A DNA stretch of 64,000 bases from Odobenus rosmarus divergens (lineage: Eukaryota > Chordata > Mammalia > Carnivora > Odobenidae), in assembly GCF_000321225.1 (NCBI RefSeq), contig NW_004450267.1, positions 6,990,601-7,054,600 of the forward strand, in the 5' to 3' direction. Below the pieces are notes generated by a model. That model did no database searches. It was given only the letters and a program-made list of their open reading frames with translations, and had not been told where the DNA came from. This document shows, one piece after another, positions 1 through 10,462 of this stretch (its first letter is position 1; every line of letters starts with the position of its first letter). The translations under genes were made by a program, and so were the position numbers.

Positions 1-3000
1 TAATGGCACCCTCACTCCTGCTTCTCACCCCAGACCAGGCCTGTCCTCCAGCCCGTTGGGCCCTGGGGCTGGCCGGCCTCTTCCTCCCATCGCCCACATC
101 TTCCACTGCCTGGTCTTGCTGGGGAGCGAGACTCTTCCTAACAGTAACTCAGTGTTAACTACACGGTATATTAAAATAGTGTTTTTTAAATTTTTTTTTA
201 AAGATTATTTATTTATTTATTTAAGAAAGCGAGAATGAGAGAGAGAGAGAGCACATGAGAGGGGGGAGGGTCAGAGGGAGAAGCAGACTCCCCGCTGAGC
301 AGGGAGCCCGATGCGGGACTCGATCCCGGGACTCCAGGATCATGACCTGAGCCGAAGGCAGTTGCCGAACCAACCGAGCCACCCAGGCGCCCTAAAATAG
401 TGTTTTTGAAACGCTGGTTCCGTGGGGATTTTGTAAGAAAATAAAAACAGAACCAATAAAACAAGACTGCTATTCTATTCCCAAATTTAGAAGTTACCAG
501 ATTACTGAGTTAAATTAAACTGGTTTTGGTACCAAAATAGTGGCTTCTCAGAGCCTTTCGAGTGCTATTGAGTTTTTCAAAAGGGGATTTAGCATGCATC
601 TGTTTTTCCAATGAGTTGGAGCTCCTCCCCAACATTAATGGTTTACAGGATGCCCGCAGGGCACATGCGGCTTTGACAACACATAATCAGAAAGTTGATT
701 GGATAGGAGGGCATCCGACCTAGATAAGGCCTGCCAGACACAAACCACAGAGGCTTGTGAATTTTCTGCTCCACTTAGATCACGGAGCACTGGCTGTGTG
801 CTGCGGCTGAATGCAGATACTGGACAGCGGCCACCGGGCCTCCGCTGCTCAGCCACAGGGTCATGGTTCCCCAGGCTGGCCTCCCCACGGCCCTGCCCTT
901 CACCCTCTGTCAGAGTGCACATGCGCGGGAATAAAAGGGATCAAGGAGCTATGCCAGCAGGAAGGCAGGAGTGACCGTTTCTCTGGAATTTTGCTAGAGA
1001 AACTGCTGTGTCAGCATCATCCACGCTAAGGGGCCTGAATGAGGGGAAACGGGCACAGATAATCAGAAACAAATAATAATACAGACATCGTCTCTCTTTG
1101 GCTGGGGAAGGCAACTGTGCAATTTTCTTTTGGCAGATTTCCCCTCTAAATGTCTGGCTCAGGCTGATAATGGAAGGAGTTCATGCTCTGTGAGCCCGCC
1201 GTGGCTGCTGGTCAGTCCTTGCTCAGAAATGTTCTGGGTGGCAGAACCCCTGCTTGGACGTTTGCCTCAAATAATCCAGGCGTGGGTAATTGAAAGCTGG
1301 CTGCAGATCGAGAGACAAGATAGACAGGGCCAGATTTTATTTTGTGTAATTGGAGAAGAGCAGGGGAGAGTAAGGGAGAAGAAAAACAGATCCACTTTAG
1401 ACCTGGTAAGAGTGGAGAAATAACAGAAATCCAAATAGAAACATCCCGGGGGAGGAGGGTAGGATCCTGGATCTGGAGCCCAAATAGCTGTGGCCATCTG
1501 AGCATGGAGTCACAGCATTACCCACATCTGATGGCGGCGGCAAGGGCCCTCCCCAGCTCCCTGAAGCAGAATTCTTTCAGGTATGTGCTCCTTGTCCTTG
1601 GGGCACATGAGGTGAAGGGGGGGAGGGGGCAAATCAGGACAACACACATGGTATCAATAAAAGTAGATAAAGCCCGTTTCTTCCTTTCCTCTGGAGCCAC
1701 AAGGCAATGTAGGTTTGGTGTACGTCAATTAAAAGACCCAACAACCTTTGCTTTAGTCAAAATGGCACAACCCTAGCTGCAAATGTTTAAGACATAGAAA
1801 ACATAGCGCTTCTTATCCATTAAGCAATACCAAAGAAACAAGGAGAGCAAGGAGATGCCATAAGGAAACCACTCTTCCTTCTTCTTTATCTCTGGGCCAC
1901 AGTGGCCCTCTGTCTCTTTCTCTGCCAAGTTGCAATTGTTGTTTTAAACAAATTCCCTTTGATAGTGACTTATAGCAGGCTGTTTTTCTACACTGTTTTG
2001 CCAAGAACCACCAGGTTTTGAATGCCTTATATCTTTTTTTTTTCCTGGAGTTTCAGAACAGCCAATCTCTACTTTCTAGCACTAACCAAACATACCCTTC
2101 ACCTTGGGTGAGGTCACACTCAGCCTCAGCTAATTTCAATTAACAGGCTCTCTGAGTAAAGTCTCTCTCAGCAACTTGTTTGTTTAAAAGGCCAGACTTA
2201 TTTTAACACATGACTACAGTATATCACAAGTTTCAACCCAGTGCGTGGAGCATACAAGTTAGACTGATATGTCCACATGGATAATTAGGGAATGTTTCCT
2301 AGACATGGTCCTGTGGTTTAATGTGGTTTAAAGACAAGCGGGGTTGCAGCTGGAAGGCTCGGGGAACCCTCACTAAGACGGAAGGTCGGCTGGGGGGCCA
2401 CTTGCAGTGTGTTCATCCAGGAGGCCCGAGGAAGGGCCTGAGCTAAACCGCCCCTTCCTGGCCCCCAGCCCAGTCTCAGTGGCCTGCCCTCTGGGACTCC
2501 AGCCTCAGGGGAAAGGCGAATATTACCAATTTGTTTGTAACTCCACACTGTTTCCATGAAGTCCTTCCCAGGAAAGTGGGATTTCATGGTCAGTTCTGGA
2601 GTAGGTGAATTCTTAAGTCTTACCTGCTTTCCTCCCTAGCGTTCAGAACAGGGAGTGAGGGCTTGGGAGGGGCTTCCTGAGAGACTGGGCACCTGGGTGC
2701 TGGACCCTCTGCCACCACTTCTCCCAGGCCCCATCGCCTCCCCATACACAAAGGGGGTCCTCGTGAAGTACTCTGACTCCCTTCCTGTGCTCCCTCCACA
2801 GTTTCTCTCCTGGAAATGTAGTAACCGGCCTCAGTCTCAAGGAATTAAAAAAATGGATGATGATAATGAAGGCTGTGCATTGTGGTTGTACATCTCTCTA
2901 TATTTTTGCCAGAGAGCTTTCCAGACACACAGCCTTAGCCTTGTTGGTCCCCACGGGCCTGTGGGGTGAGCAAGGCAGCGTGTCCCCCAGGTCGCTGTGG

Positions 3001-4287
3001 CTCTGTGGGGTCACCGCCTGCGCTCTGTACACACTAGGCTCTTAGGCCCTCACCCAGGCTCCTGAGGAAGCCCCTGTTTCTGGGGTGCTCAGTGGCCTCC
3101 CTTGCAGGCCACTGGGAACCATGGGTTCCCCACTAAGTCCCTGAGAATTCACTGACAGCTGGTTGTTTTGCCCCAACCCACTCCTCCCTGGGGTTCTGTT
3201 TGTGCTCCCCCATCCCACCATCCCCCAGAGGGGTTGGGGCCCTTCTTCACCACAGCAAGCTTTACAGACCCTTCGTCGAAGCTTTGCGACTCTGGCCCCA
3301 CCTCCTCAGGAGTCATCTTCTCCCTGATGTAAACCGAAGATAGATGGGGAATATCTGGAGCTGGGTTTGACTCTGGAAAGTATAAGTACTGATCCTTAAT
3401 TGAGCAGCTTTGTTAAGCATTTTCACACAATGACAATATCTGACTTAAACTGTGCACCTGAGGTGGGAGGAGCGGGGCTCAAAGTGTCTCTCTTTGGCCC
3501 CTAACCCGATTTCTCCAGAAGGCACCTGTTGAAATGTAGGTTTCCTGGGAGGAGGCTATCACCCTATAGCCTCTACCAGACCAACTCACAGGGGGTAGCC
3601 CAACTCACAGGGGGGCTCCTCTGGGTGGGAGAAGAGGCTAGTGCCTGAGGGTCTCCTGGACAGTGGTTCACCGCGCTCACTGTGAAGCTGAACCCAGAGC
3701 CCAGGCTGTGCCCCGGAGATGTGGATCTCATGGGGGTAGTCAAGCCCTAGAAGCAGTGTTTTCTGGAAAGGCCCCCGGAGAGTCTAATATGTAGGAGGGT
3801 TGAGGGCCCTGCCCTGGTAGGAATCTCCCAGTGGCATCCAGGGAATTGGGGTAACATGGGGGCATCAGGCACTGGCTGAGGGGGTGTAAGGACCTCTCCG
3901 CAGGCCCAAAACACCATTCCTTAATCACTCTGAAGTTCCTGCTTGGAGCAGACTCCTCGCTGGCATCGGATGCAGCAGAGTGCAGGCGGGTTTGGCTCCT
4001 GGTATCTGAAATTGAAAGGTCTCCAACCTACAGCTTGACATGGAGACCAGACATGCCTCTAAACTCACATATGTTCCTCCGAGGACCCTCCAGCTTCCCG
4101 TATAACAGCAGTCAGAGGCCAGCAGAAACACTGACTGAGGCCGAAAATGTGAAGATAGGACGAAGTTAGAGCCTTCAGGGGCCCAGGCCTGGCGGGAGGG
4201 TGGGCCACACGCCCCTGGGAGCTCAGCTGCTGGTGGGGAGCTACTGCACAACCTCTAACACCCGCATTTATCACCTCTTCTCCAAAG
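1..4287 (+). other. ITGB5: ITGB5 intron (partial) upstream of the first visible exon
   Basis: I looked for the preceding integrin EGF-type exon, which should be rich in Cys codons and end just before the D-C-V-E-C segment, and did not find it here, so this is read as intron. It contains one antisense SINE near its start. The rest is unremarkable, moderately GC-rich single-copy DNA without a supportable gene. A 17-bp direct duplication (caactcacaggggg) is seen near 3,586-3,615. Confidence 0.7.
187..392 (-). mobile_element. SINEC (tRNA-derived carnivore SINE), antisense
   Basis: The sequence begins with a T-rich tail and 'aaagatt(attt)n' and ends at 'gccacccaggcgccc', the reverse of the SINE head. 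A 15-bp target-site duplication, taaaatagtgttttt, flanks it at 172-186 and 393-407. The perfect duplication suggests a young insertion. Confidence 0.95.
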
Positions 4288-4391
4288 AGACTGCGTCGAG
4301 TGCTTGCTGCTTCACTCGGGGGGCCCGGCGGAGAACCAGACCTGCCACAACCTGTGCAAGGATGAGGTGATCACATGGGTGGACACCATCG
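4288..4391 (+). CDS. ITGB5: ITGB5 coding exon (stalk/beta-tail start)
   Basis: The acceptor is tctccaaag and the donor gtgagt. The exon is 104 nt and encodes [11 protein letters not shown] through W-V-D-T-I, entering with one base of a split Arg codon and leaving with one base of a Val codon. The 'GGPAE' stretch after HSG is one residue longer than the human form I remember (GKPD), a small in-frame difference. An alternative acceptor two bases downstream cannot be excluded. Confidence 0.93.
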
Positions 4392-7300
4392 GTGAGTGTG
4401 CCCCAGCAGCCCTGGGCAGCCATCCCCTTCTGTATCTTGGCACACACCTCAAGGCTTCCTCCCCATGGGGACGATTCATCAGCAGGGCTGCCTGGCAGGG
4501 AGCGGGGAAGTTCTAGCCTTAGGTTAGGAACCACAGCGTCAGGGTCCTGGGCACTACGGGGGGCTCCCCAAGAGGACTTGGCATGCCTGTGCTAGGGCAT
4601 AAGTTCCAGGCCCTCTGCATGTACAACCTTGTTCATAACTTTCTGTGCCATCCCTGGAGTCCGGCCCCTTCTTAGCCACATCTCTCAGGCTCTCTGAACG
4701 CAGGTATATTAGGACAAGTCGTGTTGGCTGCTGTAACAAACAAACCCCAGACCTCAGTGACTTAACAGAATATAAGTCATTCACTGCAAGTCCACTGAAG
4801 ACATTCCTGGTTAGCAGGACCTTCCATGAGGTCGTTCCGGAATGTAGACCCTCTCTATATGAAGGTTACATTCTCCTCAGGGTCCTTAGAATCCTCTCTA
4901 CTCATCAGCACGTGGGGGAAGACAGAGTGAGGGATCGCATGAGACGCTTCTGTGGGCCAGGCCTGGAAGTGGTGCCTGTGAGTTCCACCTGCATTTCACT
5001 GGCCAGAACTCAGCTGTCTGGCCTCACTGAGCTGCAAGGGTCACTGGGAAATGTAGTCAAGCTCTGTGCCCAGGAGGCAGGGAAACCATGTTTGATGAAC
5101 GACTGCTGGGTCTCTGCCATGTTTTGCCTCGGCCTGGTGCAGCTCTCACGATGCTCCAAGGCAGCAGAAGGGGCCAAGCTCTGGTGTGGCCCGGATCGCA
5201 CCCAGGCTCGCGTGCCGGCCTGGCTCTTGTCCCCGCGGCAGACATCTGTCCCTGCAGCTCTCACCCGCACCTTGTTCTGTTCTCTGGCACAGCAGCTCGC
5301 ATCTGAGGCTTCTTCTCATTCGAACCACTCCAGTTTGACTCCATCCATCCATCCCTGTGCCTTTGCCTCTGGACAAATGGCTATGAGTCCATTTCTGGGT
5401 GGGAGCCCACAAGGAGGCTCAGGCGGAGGTGCACAGACCTCTGCTTTCCACTGTCTCTGGGCTGCCTCCGTTCCTTTTCTAGCACAGCCGTTGCTGTCCC
5501 GGCTGAGGAGTTTCTAAGGGTAAGAGATGCAGATCACATACCTTAGCCCTGTGTGCACGTGGCTGGCTTTGGAACTGGTCTGGAGCACTGTAACTACACC
5601 AAATCAAAGTGGCCCTGTGTTGGAACCCTCACACATTCTGGCAGCAATGCAAAATGGTGCACAACTTTGGAGAATGGTCTGGCAGCTCCCCCAGATTAAA
5701 CAGAGTTACCACATAGTTCAGTAATATCACTCCTGAGTATATACACAAGAGAACTGAAAACATGTTAACCAAAACTTACGCGTGAATGTTCATAGCAGCA
5801 TTATTCATAATAGTCAAAAATTCGAAACAACCCAAATGTCCATGAAATTGTGGAAAACTAAAATGTGGTACAAGACATGGTGTCCTGATATGTGCTACAA
5901 AAGGGACAAATCTTCCAAGTATTATGCTGTGTGTGAGAAGCCAGACAGAAAAGGACATATCATATGATTCCATATACATGAAATGTCCAAAACAGGCAAA
6001 AACACAGAGACAGAAAGTAGATTGGTGGTTGCCAGGGGCTGGGGAGAGAAGGGGATCGAGACTCACTGCTAACAGGAAGGGTTTCTTTTGGGGGTGATAG
6101 AAATGTTCTGGAATTAGATGGTAAGAATAGTTACACAACCCTGTAAACATACTAAAACAACTGCATTGTATCTAAAATGGTGGGGCAAGGGCACAAGCCT
6201 GTGTACCATGAAAGGGGTTCTGCCTCTGAGGCTCCCTTGCTGGTAGCCTTGCCCTCGACCTTGACCTCAGCTGCGGTGGGCTCTTGGCCCCAGCCTCCCG
6301 TCTTGGCCCTGACTCCCCTCCTCTGTAGCCTTCATTGCTCCTGCCCCCCTGGTTTTGACTGACTGCTGTGGCCACATCTTTGTCCTGAGTACGTTGAGTC
6401 ATGCACTCAGCCAGTCCTTGCTCATTGAGCACCTACTGTATGCTGGGGCATGTGCTAGACCAGGGGGCCCAGCGGGAAGCCCACGGAGTCTCACACCATT
6501 TTCCTGCCACTGCTTCTGCTTGCTACGTGAGGCCCGGCTCAGAGTAAGGTCTGCCTGCTGACCTGGGGCAGTGGCCCCCACCTAGGCAACACACAGAAAG
6601 GACAAGATGATGCCTTCCTGGGGCCCCCAACTGACGCACCTGCTCTGGAGCAGTTCTAGCCATCATGTGTAGCTGCTTCTCAGTAAAATCCTTCATGAGA
6701 AGGTGTCTGCTCAGATTCACTGTTTTTCCTTTTCCCTCTCCTGGCTTTTTTCATGCACACATACACTTACACTCACCCAGACCAGGCTTACGGGTGGGGG
6801 CTGAGAGAGACAGTCCAGGCCTTCACATTTGATGACCACACTAACTGTCCTGGTTCCAGGTTAAGACTCCTTTGAGCAGTAGGGTTGCAAAGGCGAGAGC
6901 TGAAAGGCATTTCACGCCGTAACCTCAGCCCGCTGCAGTTGCTCAGGACTGACTGGCCATTGCTGCCAAATGTCCCCTTCCCCTTCCTTACTCCCTTTTC
7001 CTCCTAGAAATCAGTCTAACCCTTTCCCAAAGAAGCCTTGGAGTGCAGGTGATGCCTGGACGGGGGCTAGGGGAACAGCAGTGTGGGGCCAGGCAGGGGC
7101 TGCTGGCTGCGGAGGAGCGGGGCTGCGGCACGTGGTGTCCAGGCCCCGCCCTGACCTCCAGCGCTGGCCCTCGGCACCCTTGTCTGAACGTCCTTGTCAC
7201 CCTTGGTCGTTGTGGTTTTACATCCTAGCACATAGCTGCTTGGCCACCGTGGCGGGCTCTCAGCCAAGTGGACTCGACCGTGAGCTCTTGCCCGGGCCCC

Positions 7301-10011
7301 CCAGGGCATCGGGATGGCTCTTTCCTTTCTGTGTTTCTTTGACATCCAGGGCAATTCCATGTACAGGCTTAGCCCCAAGCATAATGCCAGTGCCTCCTTC
7401 CACTTCCCATCACTCCCGGCCAACACTTGGGAGGTGTGAAGAGCCTCTCTCTTGCATTCCCCAGAGATTGCTCGCACCTCAGGGGACTCATGTCGCTGGG
7501 GCTGAATCCTTGATGTGAGAAACCCGAGCTCACTTATAAGGGCCCAGCCTCCCCCTTATGCCTCTCTGTACCCCCTTTCTTAACTGAGGTGCTCGGCTCC
7601 CCGCCGTCCGTCAGCGCACTGGGTTGCTCGGAGCAGACATTTCTGCTTGGTTTTCTTCCAGTGAAAGATGACCAAGAGGCTGTGCTTTGTTTCTACAAAA
7701 CCGCCAAGGACTGTGTCATGATGTTCACCTACGCGGAGCTCCCCAGTGGGAAGTCCAACCTGACGGTCCTCAGGGAGCCAGGTGGGTCGGGGCCGGCTCT
7801 GTCCGCTGCCCCAGGGAGCTCGGCTTCTGACACCTTCCCCTGCTCTGGGCTTGTGCCCCTCTGTCCTCACTGCCTTTCCAAACTGCAGAGTGAGGAGGGT
7901 CTAAGGCCGCCCCTGCCCAGCTCCTGGAGTTTGGCAGAAAGGTGGGCATACGCCTGAGTACCTGCTGCAGGTGGGGCTCTGGAGGTCACAGCCTGGAGGC
8001 TTGGGAGCTAGAGGGTCTCGTCTCGGAGCAGCCGGAGCTCGGGGGGACGAGAGGCCACAGCACACACTTCACCTGCATTGCTGACGGCGGTGAGCAGCTG
8101 CAGCTTCCGCAGAGGGTGGTCGGGCGGGTCAGCGCTTGCCTCCGCAAGCAGCCGCTGCACTGCCCCCGCTGGGAAGGGCTGGTGCAGCTCTGGGTTACAC
8201 GGCCGCGCTCAGCTCCTGGGCACCTGAGGAGGTCAAGCCTTCATGCAGATATCCATAATTCTGGCTCCTGCTTTGGACCCAGGACCCAATGGCCTTTTGC
8301 TTTGGAGCATTCACGGTTTCCAGCATGACCCCTTTTCTTCTTCTCTGGAAGGGGGGCAGGGGTGAGGAGAAAAAGGGTTGCTCCCTTCAATTTACAGCGT
8401 TGCAAACTGTTTTTCCAAATTGAGCCAGACCACATAATGTGCCTTCTCGGGGCCAGTGGAAGAGGAAATGCTGTGGTACCAGCCCAGGAGACAGGCCTGC
8501 AAGAATGAGGCTTTGTTTCTAGGTGCTGTCTTTGCGGTTCTTTGAAAATAAGCACATCCGCTGCAAAGGGCCACACTAAGGGCTTACAAATGTTGGCTGG
8601 CCCCCAGCCCAGCCCTTGTGGGCTTCATGAAACCTCCTCCCTGCCTGGTCTGCTCCTGAAACCATTTACATGAAGGCCGAGGCAGGTTCAGTCTGGAGAA
8701 TGGAGACTGGGCCAGGCTGGGGCCTGGGCACTCACGCGAGGGGAGAGGCTGCTGAGCACACAGTGCACACGGCGTGTGGGAGTGAGGGGGGCGGCCGCCA
8801 GGGCTCTCGTCTACATGTTGCCACAGGTAGATTTGCTGTGGTTTGGAACAGGAGCCATCCCTCTTGGACTCTTCCCCTTTATGTGCATTGGAGAAAATTC
8901 TACCCCGCCCCCCCCCCCCCCCCCCCCCCGCCAGGTCACCCAGAAGCACTGTGGGACCTAAGAGAGAAGAGAGGGAAGGCATTTTTAGAGAGGAACACCT
9001 GTCGCTCCAGATAGGCCTGAGGTGGGGGTGGGGATGGGTGGTGTGCACGGCCATGCTCTGGTGGTTCTGCTCACCCTGCCTCCTGGTCTCCTCCTGGTCT
9101 CCTCCAGAGTGTGGAACTGCCCCGGATGCCACAACCATCCTCCTGGCTGTGGTGGGCAGTATCCTCCTGATTGGGATTGCGCTCCTGGCCATCTGGAAGC
9201 TGCTTGTCACCATCCATGACCGGAGAGAGTTCGCAAAGTTCCAGAGCGAGCGGTCCAGGGCCCGCTATGAGATGGTAAGCCAAGGGGATGCTGGAAGTAC
9301 AGAAAAAGTCAAGCTTAGAGGTCTGGTTGAGGTCCCACAAGGTTTAAGGCCCGCTAACATCTTTGGCATTCGAATCAAGCAAACAAAACCTCAAAGGCGG
9401 TGTGTGTGGCCAGTTCTGGATGGTGAAAACGCACGGCCCAGGAGCATGGGGGGCCCCGTGCAGAGCCCCACAGCAGGCCCAGCTCAGGACCCTCATAGGG
9501 CAGAGGCACGTGGCACAGCCTCGGCAGGAAGAATCTGGACGGTCCTAGAGACTGCAGACTCAGTAAAGGACCTCAAGTTGTTAGTGTCCATTACAGCATC
9601 CATCTGTGAGAGTCTTGTCTCCCTCGGCAAACTGCACTTTCCCAAAGGACTGAGCGCAGTGAGCACCCCTAAATCCCCAGTTAGTTTCTGTTAAAGTTGG
9701 AAGGGACTTCAGAGATCGTCTGGTCCAGCCCCTCGTTTCAGAGATAAAGAGTAGAAGCCCCGTGACCGGGAGGGTCTTTCCCAGGCGTGACAGCGGCTGC
9801 GTGCTCAGGCGGCTGCCTTCTGGGCTGACGGACCGAGGAGGAAGGGCCTCGAACCCTGAGTATGTGTGTTCAAGTGAACAGACACACATGTTCTCTTGCC
9901 TTTTGTGTTCTGTAGGCTTCCAACCCTCTGTACAGAAAGCCCATTTCCACACACACCGTGGATTTCACCTTCAACAAATTCAACAAATCCTACAATGGCA
10001 CAGTGGACTGA
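4288..10011 (+). CDS. ITGB5: ITGB5, integrin beta-5, 3' part (four terminal coding exons joined)
   Basis: Integrin beta-5 pairs with alpha-V to form the vitronectin receptor at the plasma membrane. Four exons join in phase: 4288-4391, 7662-7781, 9108-9274 and 9916-10011, about 160 residues ending in TGA. In order they encode the cysteine-rich end of the extracellular leg (C-x2-C and NQT glycosylation site), the beta-tail domain (with a second site, NLT), one transmembrane helix ([19 protein letters not shown]) and a cytoplasmic tail with the membrane-proximal [10 protein letters not shown] motif. The tail also has the two talin/kindlin-type motifs NPLY and NKSY. The protein ends ...NGTVD, as I recall for human ITGB5 and unlike beta-3 or beta-6. 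All introns are GT..AG. The N-terminal exons lie upstream of the window. No frameshift or stop is seen. UMPS ends about 11 kb downstream, tail to tail. Confidence 0.96.
4705..5095. repeat. Ancient interspersed repeat, family not assigned
   Basis: The stretch with 'ggctgctgtaacaaacaaa', 'gggccaggcctggaagtgg', 'cactggccagaactcag' and 'gggaaatgtagtc' is one I recognise as a very common old mammalian dispersed element. I cannot name its family with confidence. A chance open frame of 290 codons crosses it and is not a gene. Confidence 0.55.
5600..6180 (+). mobile_element. L1M-type LINE, 3' fragment, sense
   Basis: The phrases 'catagcagcattattcataatag', 'gtggttgccaggggctgggg' and 'atgttctggaattagatgg' are characteristic of the 3' end of old mammalian L1 copies. 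The 5' part is missing and the copy is diverged. Confidence 0.8.
7662..7781 (+). CDS. ITGB5: ITGB5 coding exon (beta-tail domain)
   Basis: This 120-nt exon runs between ttttcttccag and gtgggt. It encodes [18 protein letters not shown] through S-N-L-T-V-L-R-E-P, with two beta-tail cysteines and a potential N-glycosylation site (NLT). It enters with two bases of the Val codon and leaves with one base of a Glu codon, matching the flanking exons. Confidence 0.96.
7782..9107 (+). other. ITGB5: ITGB5 intron containing a 22-nt poly-C run
   Basis: This GC-rich intron runs from gtgggt to tctcctccag. No transposon is recognised in it. An uninterrupted run of C occupies 8908-8929, about 180 bp before the transmembrane exon. 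Confidence 0.85.
8908..8929. repeat. Poly-C homopolymer (about 22 nt)
   Basis: The run of C follows 'taccccg' and precedes 'gccaggtcacc'. Tracts of this length are unstable and hard to sequence, so the exact length is uncertain. Confidence 0.9.
9108..9274 (+). CDS. ITGB5: ITGB5 coding exon (transmembrane and proximal tail)
   Basis: This 167-nt exon encodes E-C-G-T-A-P-D, then a 20-odd residue hydrophobic helix starting T-I-L-L-A-V-V-G. Next come W-K-L-L-V and the cytoplasmic [10 protein letters not shown], and the exon ends at ...A-R-Y-E-M with donor gtaagc. The G-S-I-L-L-I-G pattern is a small-residue motif in the helix, as in other integrin beta chains. Confidence 0.97.
9275..9915 (+). other. 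ITGB5: Last ITGB5 intron
   Basis: This 641-bp intron runs from gtaagc to tgttctgtag. Near 9,695-9,790 'gttggaagggacttcagaga' and 'tggtccagcccct' resemble a widespread old repeat that I do not name. Nothing else is seen. Confidence 0.8.
9916..10011 (+). CDS. ITGB5: ITGB5 terminal coding exon (cytoplasmic tail)
   Basis: This 96-nt coding part begins A-S-N-P-L-Y-R-K-P and ends [16 protein letters not shown]. It carries the membrane-proximal NPLY and the distal NKSY sites that bind talin-type PTB domains and kindlins. Confidence 0.97.
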
Positions 10012-10462
10012 CAGCTCCTTTTCCTTGGAGGACCAGAGGGGGCTGACGAGAAGCCAGAGACTGATATGCCTTGGACAGCCGCTCAACTGGATCATGGCCC
10101 CCTAGAGGGACAAGCACAGACAGCTTCCTGTGAGCCTGGGCCAGGAGCCCACTCCCTGCACCAGAAGGCGGCCAGTGTGTCACCTGGCTGCCCGGCCACA
10201 TCCACGCCACACAGCCACCCCCCCAAGCCCAGGAAGAGGCCCGGGACCTTGGCGCTCTCAGCTTTCCACACCACATCCAGCTCGACATCTCCGGGCACGG
10301 CTGGGGACCTAGGCCGCCTCTCCCTTCCAGGAGGGCTGAGCCTCCAGCCTGGCCAGAGGAGAAGGCTCTTGGGAGCATCAGAGTGTGCAAAACCAACACA
10401 CGCTCTGGCTTCTGTCGTGTTGATCATTTTTATATGAAATAAAAAGATCGTGCATTTATGGT
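10012..10462 (+). other. ITGB5: ITGB5 3' untranslated region
   Basis: The stretch runs from the TGA to just past a canonical AATAAA at 10,438-10,443. The cleavage point is inferred at about 15-25 nt past the signal. It is GC-rich with no repeat. Longer isoforms are possible, but this is the first strong signal. Confidence 0.7.
10438..10443 (+). terminator. ITGB5: ITGB5 polyadenylation signal AATAAA
   Basis: AATAAA lies in 'tatgaaataaaaagatcg', followed by a GT-rich stretch (gtgtgtcggtggtggg, about 10,512-10,527) that could act as a downstream element, though it is rather distant. Confidence 0.7.

Larger units (their letters stand above)
4392..7661 (+). other. ITGB5: ITGB5 intron with old repeats
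   Basis: The intron runs from gtgagt to ttttcttccag. It holds an old dispersed repeat (about 4,705-5,095), an L1M 3' fragment (about 5,600-6,180) and an L2-like scrap near 6,395-6,470 (tgagcacctactgtatgc). No exon is supported in it. Confidence 0.85.

Noticed and set aside
4645..5517. 290-codon open frame, + strand
   Set aside because: It lies in an ITGB5 intron, crosses an old dispersed repeat and has no family resemblance or codon bias.
8584..9213. 209-codon open frame on the - strand
   Set aside because: It is antisense to an ITGB5 exon and the poly-C tract; its Gly run is a homopolymer artefact.
8843..9694. 283-codon open frame covering the ITGB5 transmembrane exon
   Set aside because: Only 9,108-9,274 is coding; the rest is intron read-through including the poly-C run (which gives a poly-Pro artefact).
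10066..10437. Open frames on both strands after the ITGB5 stop
   Set aside because: They fall in the GC-rich 3'UTR before the polyadenylation signal.
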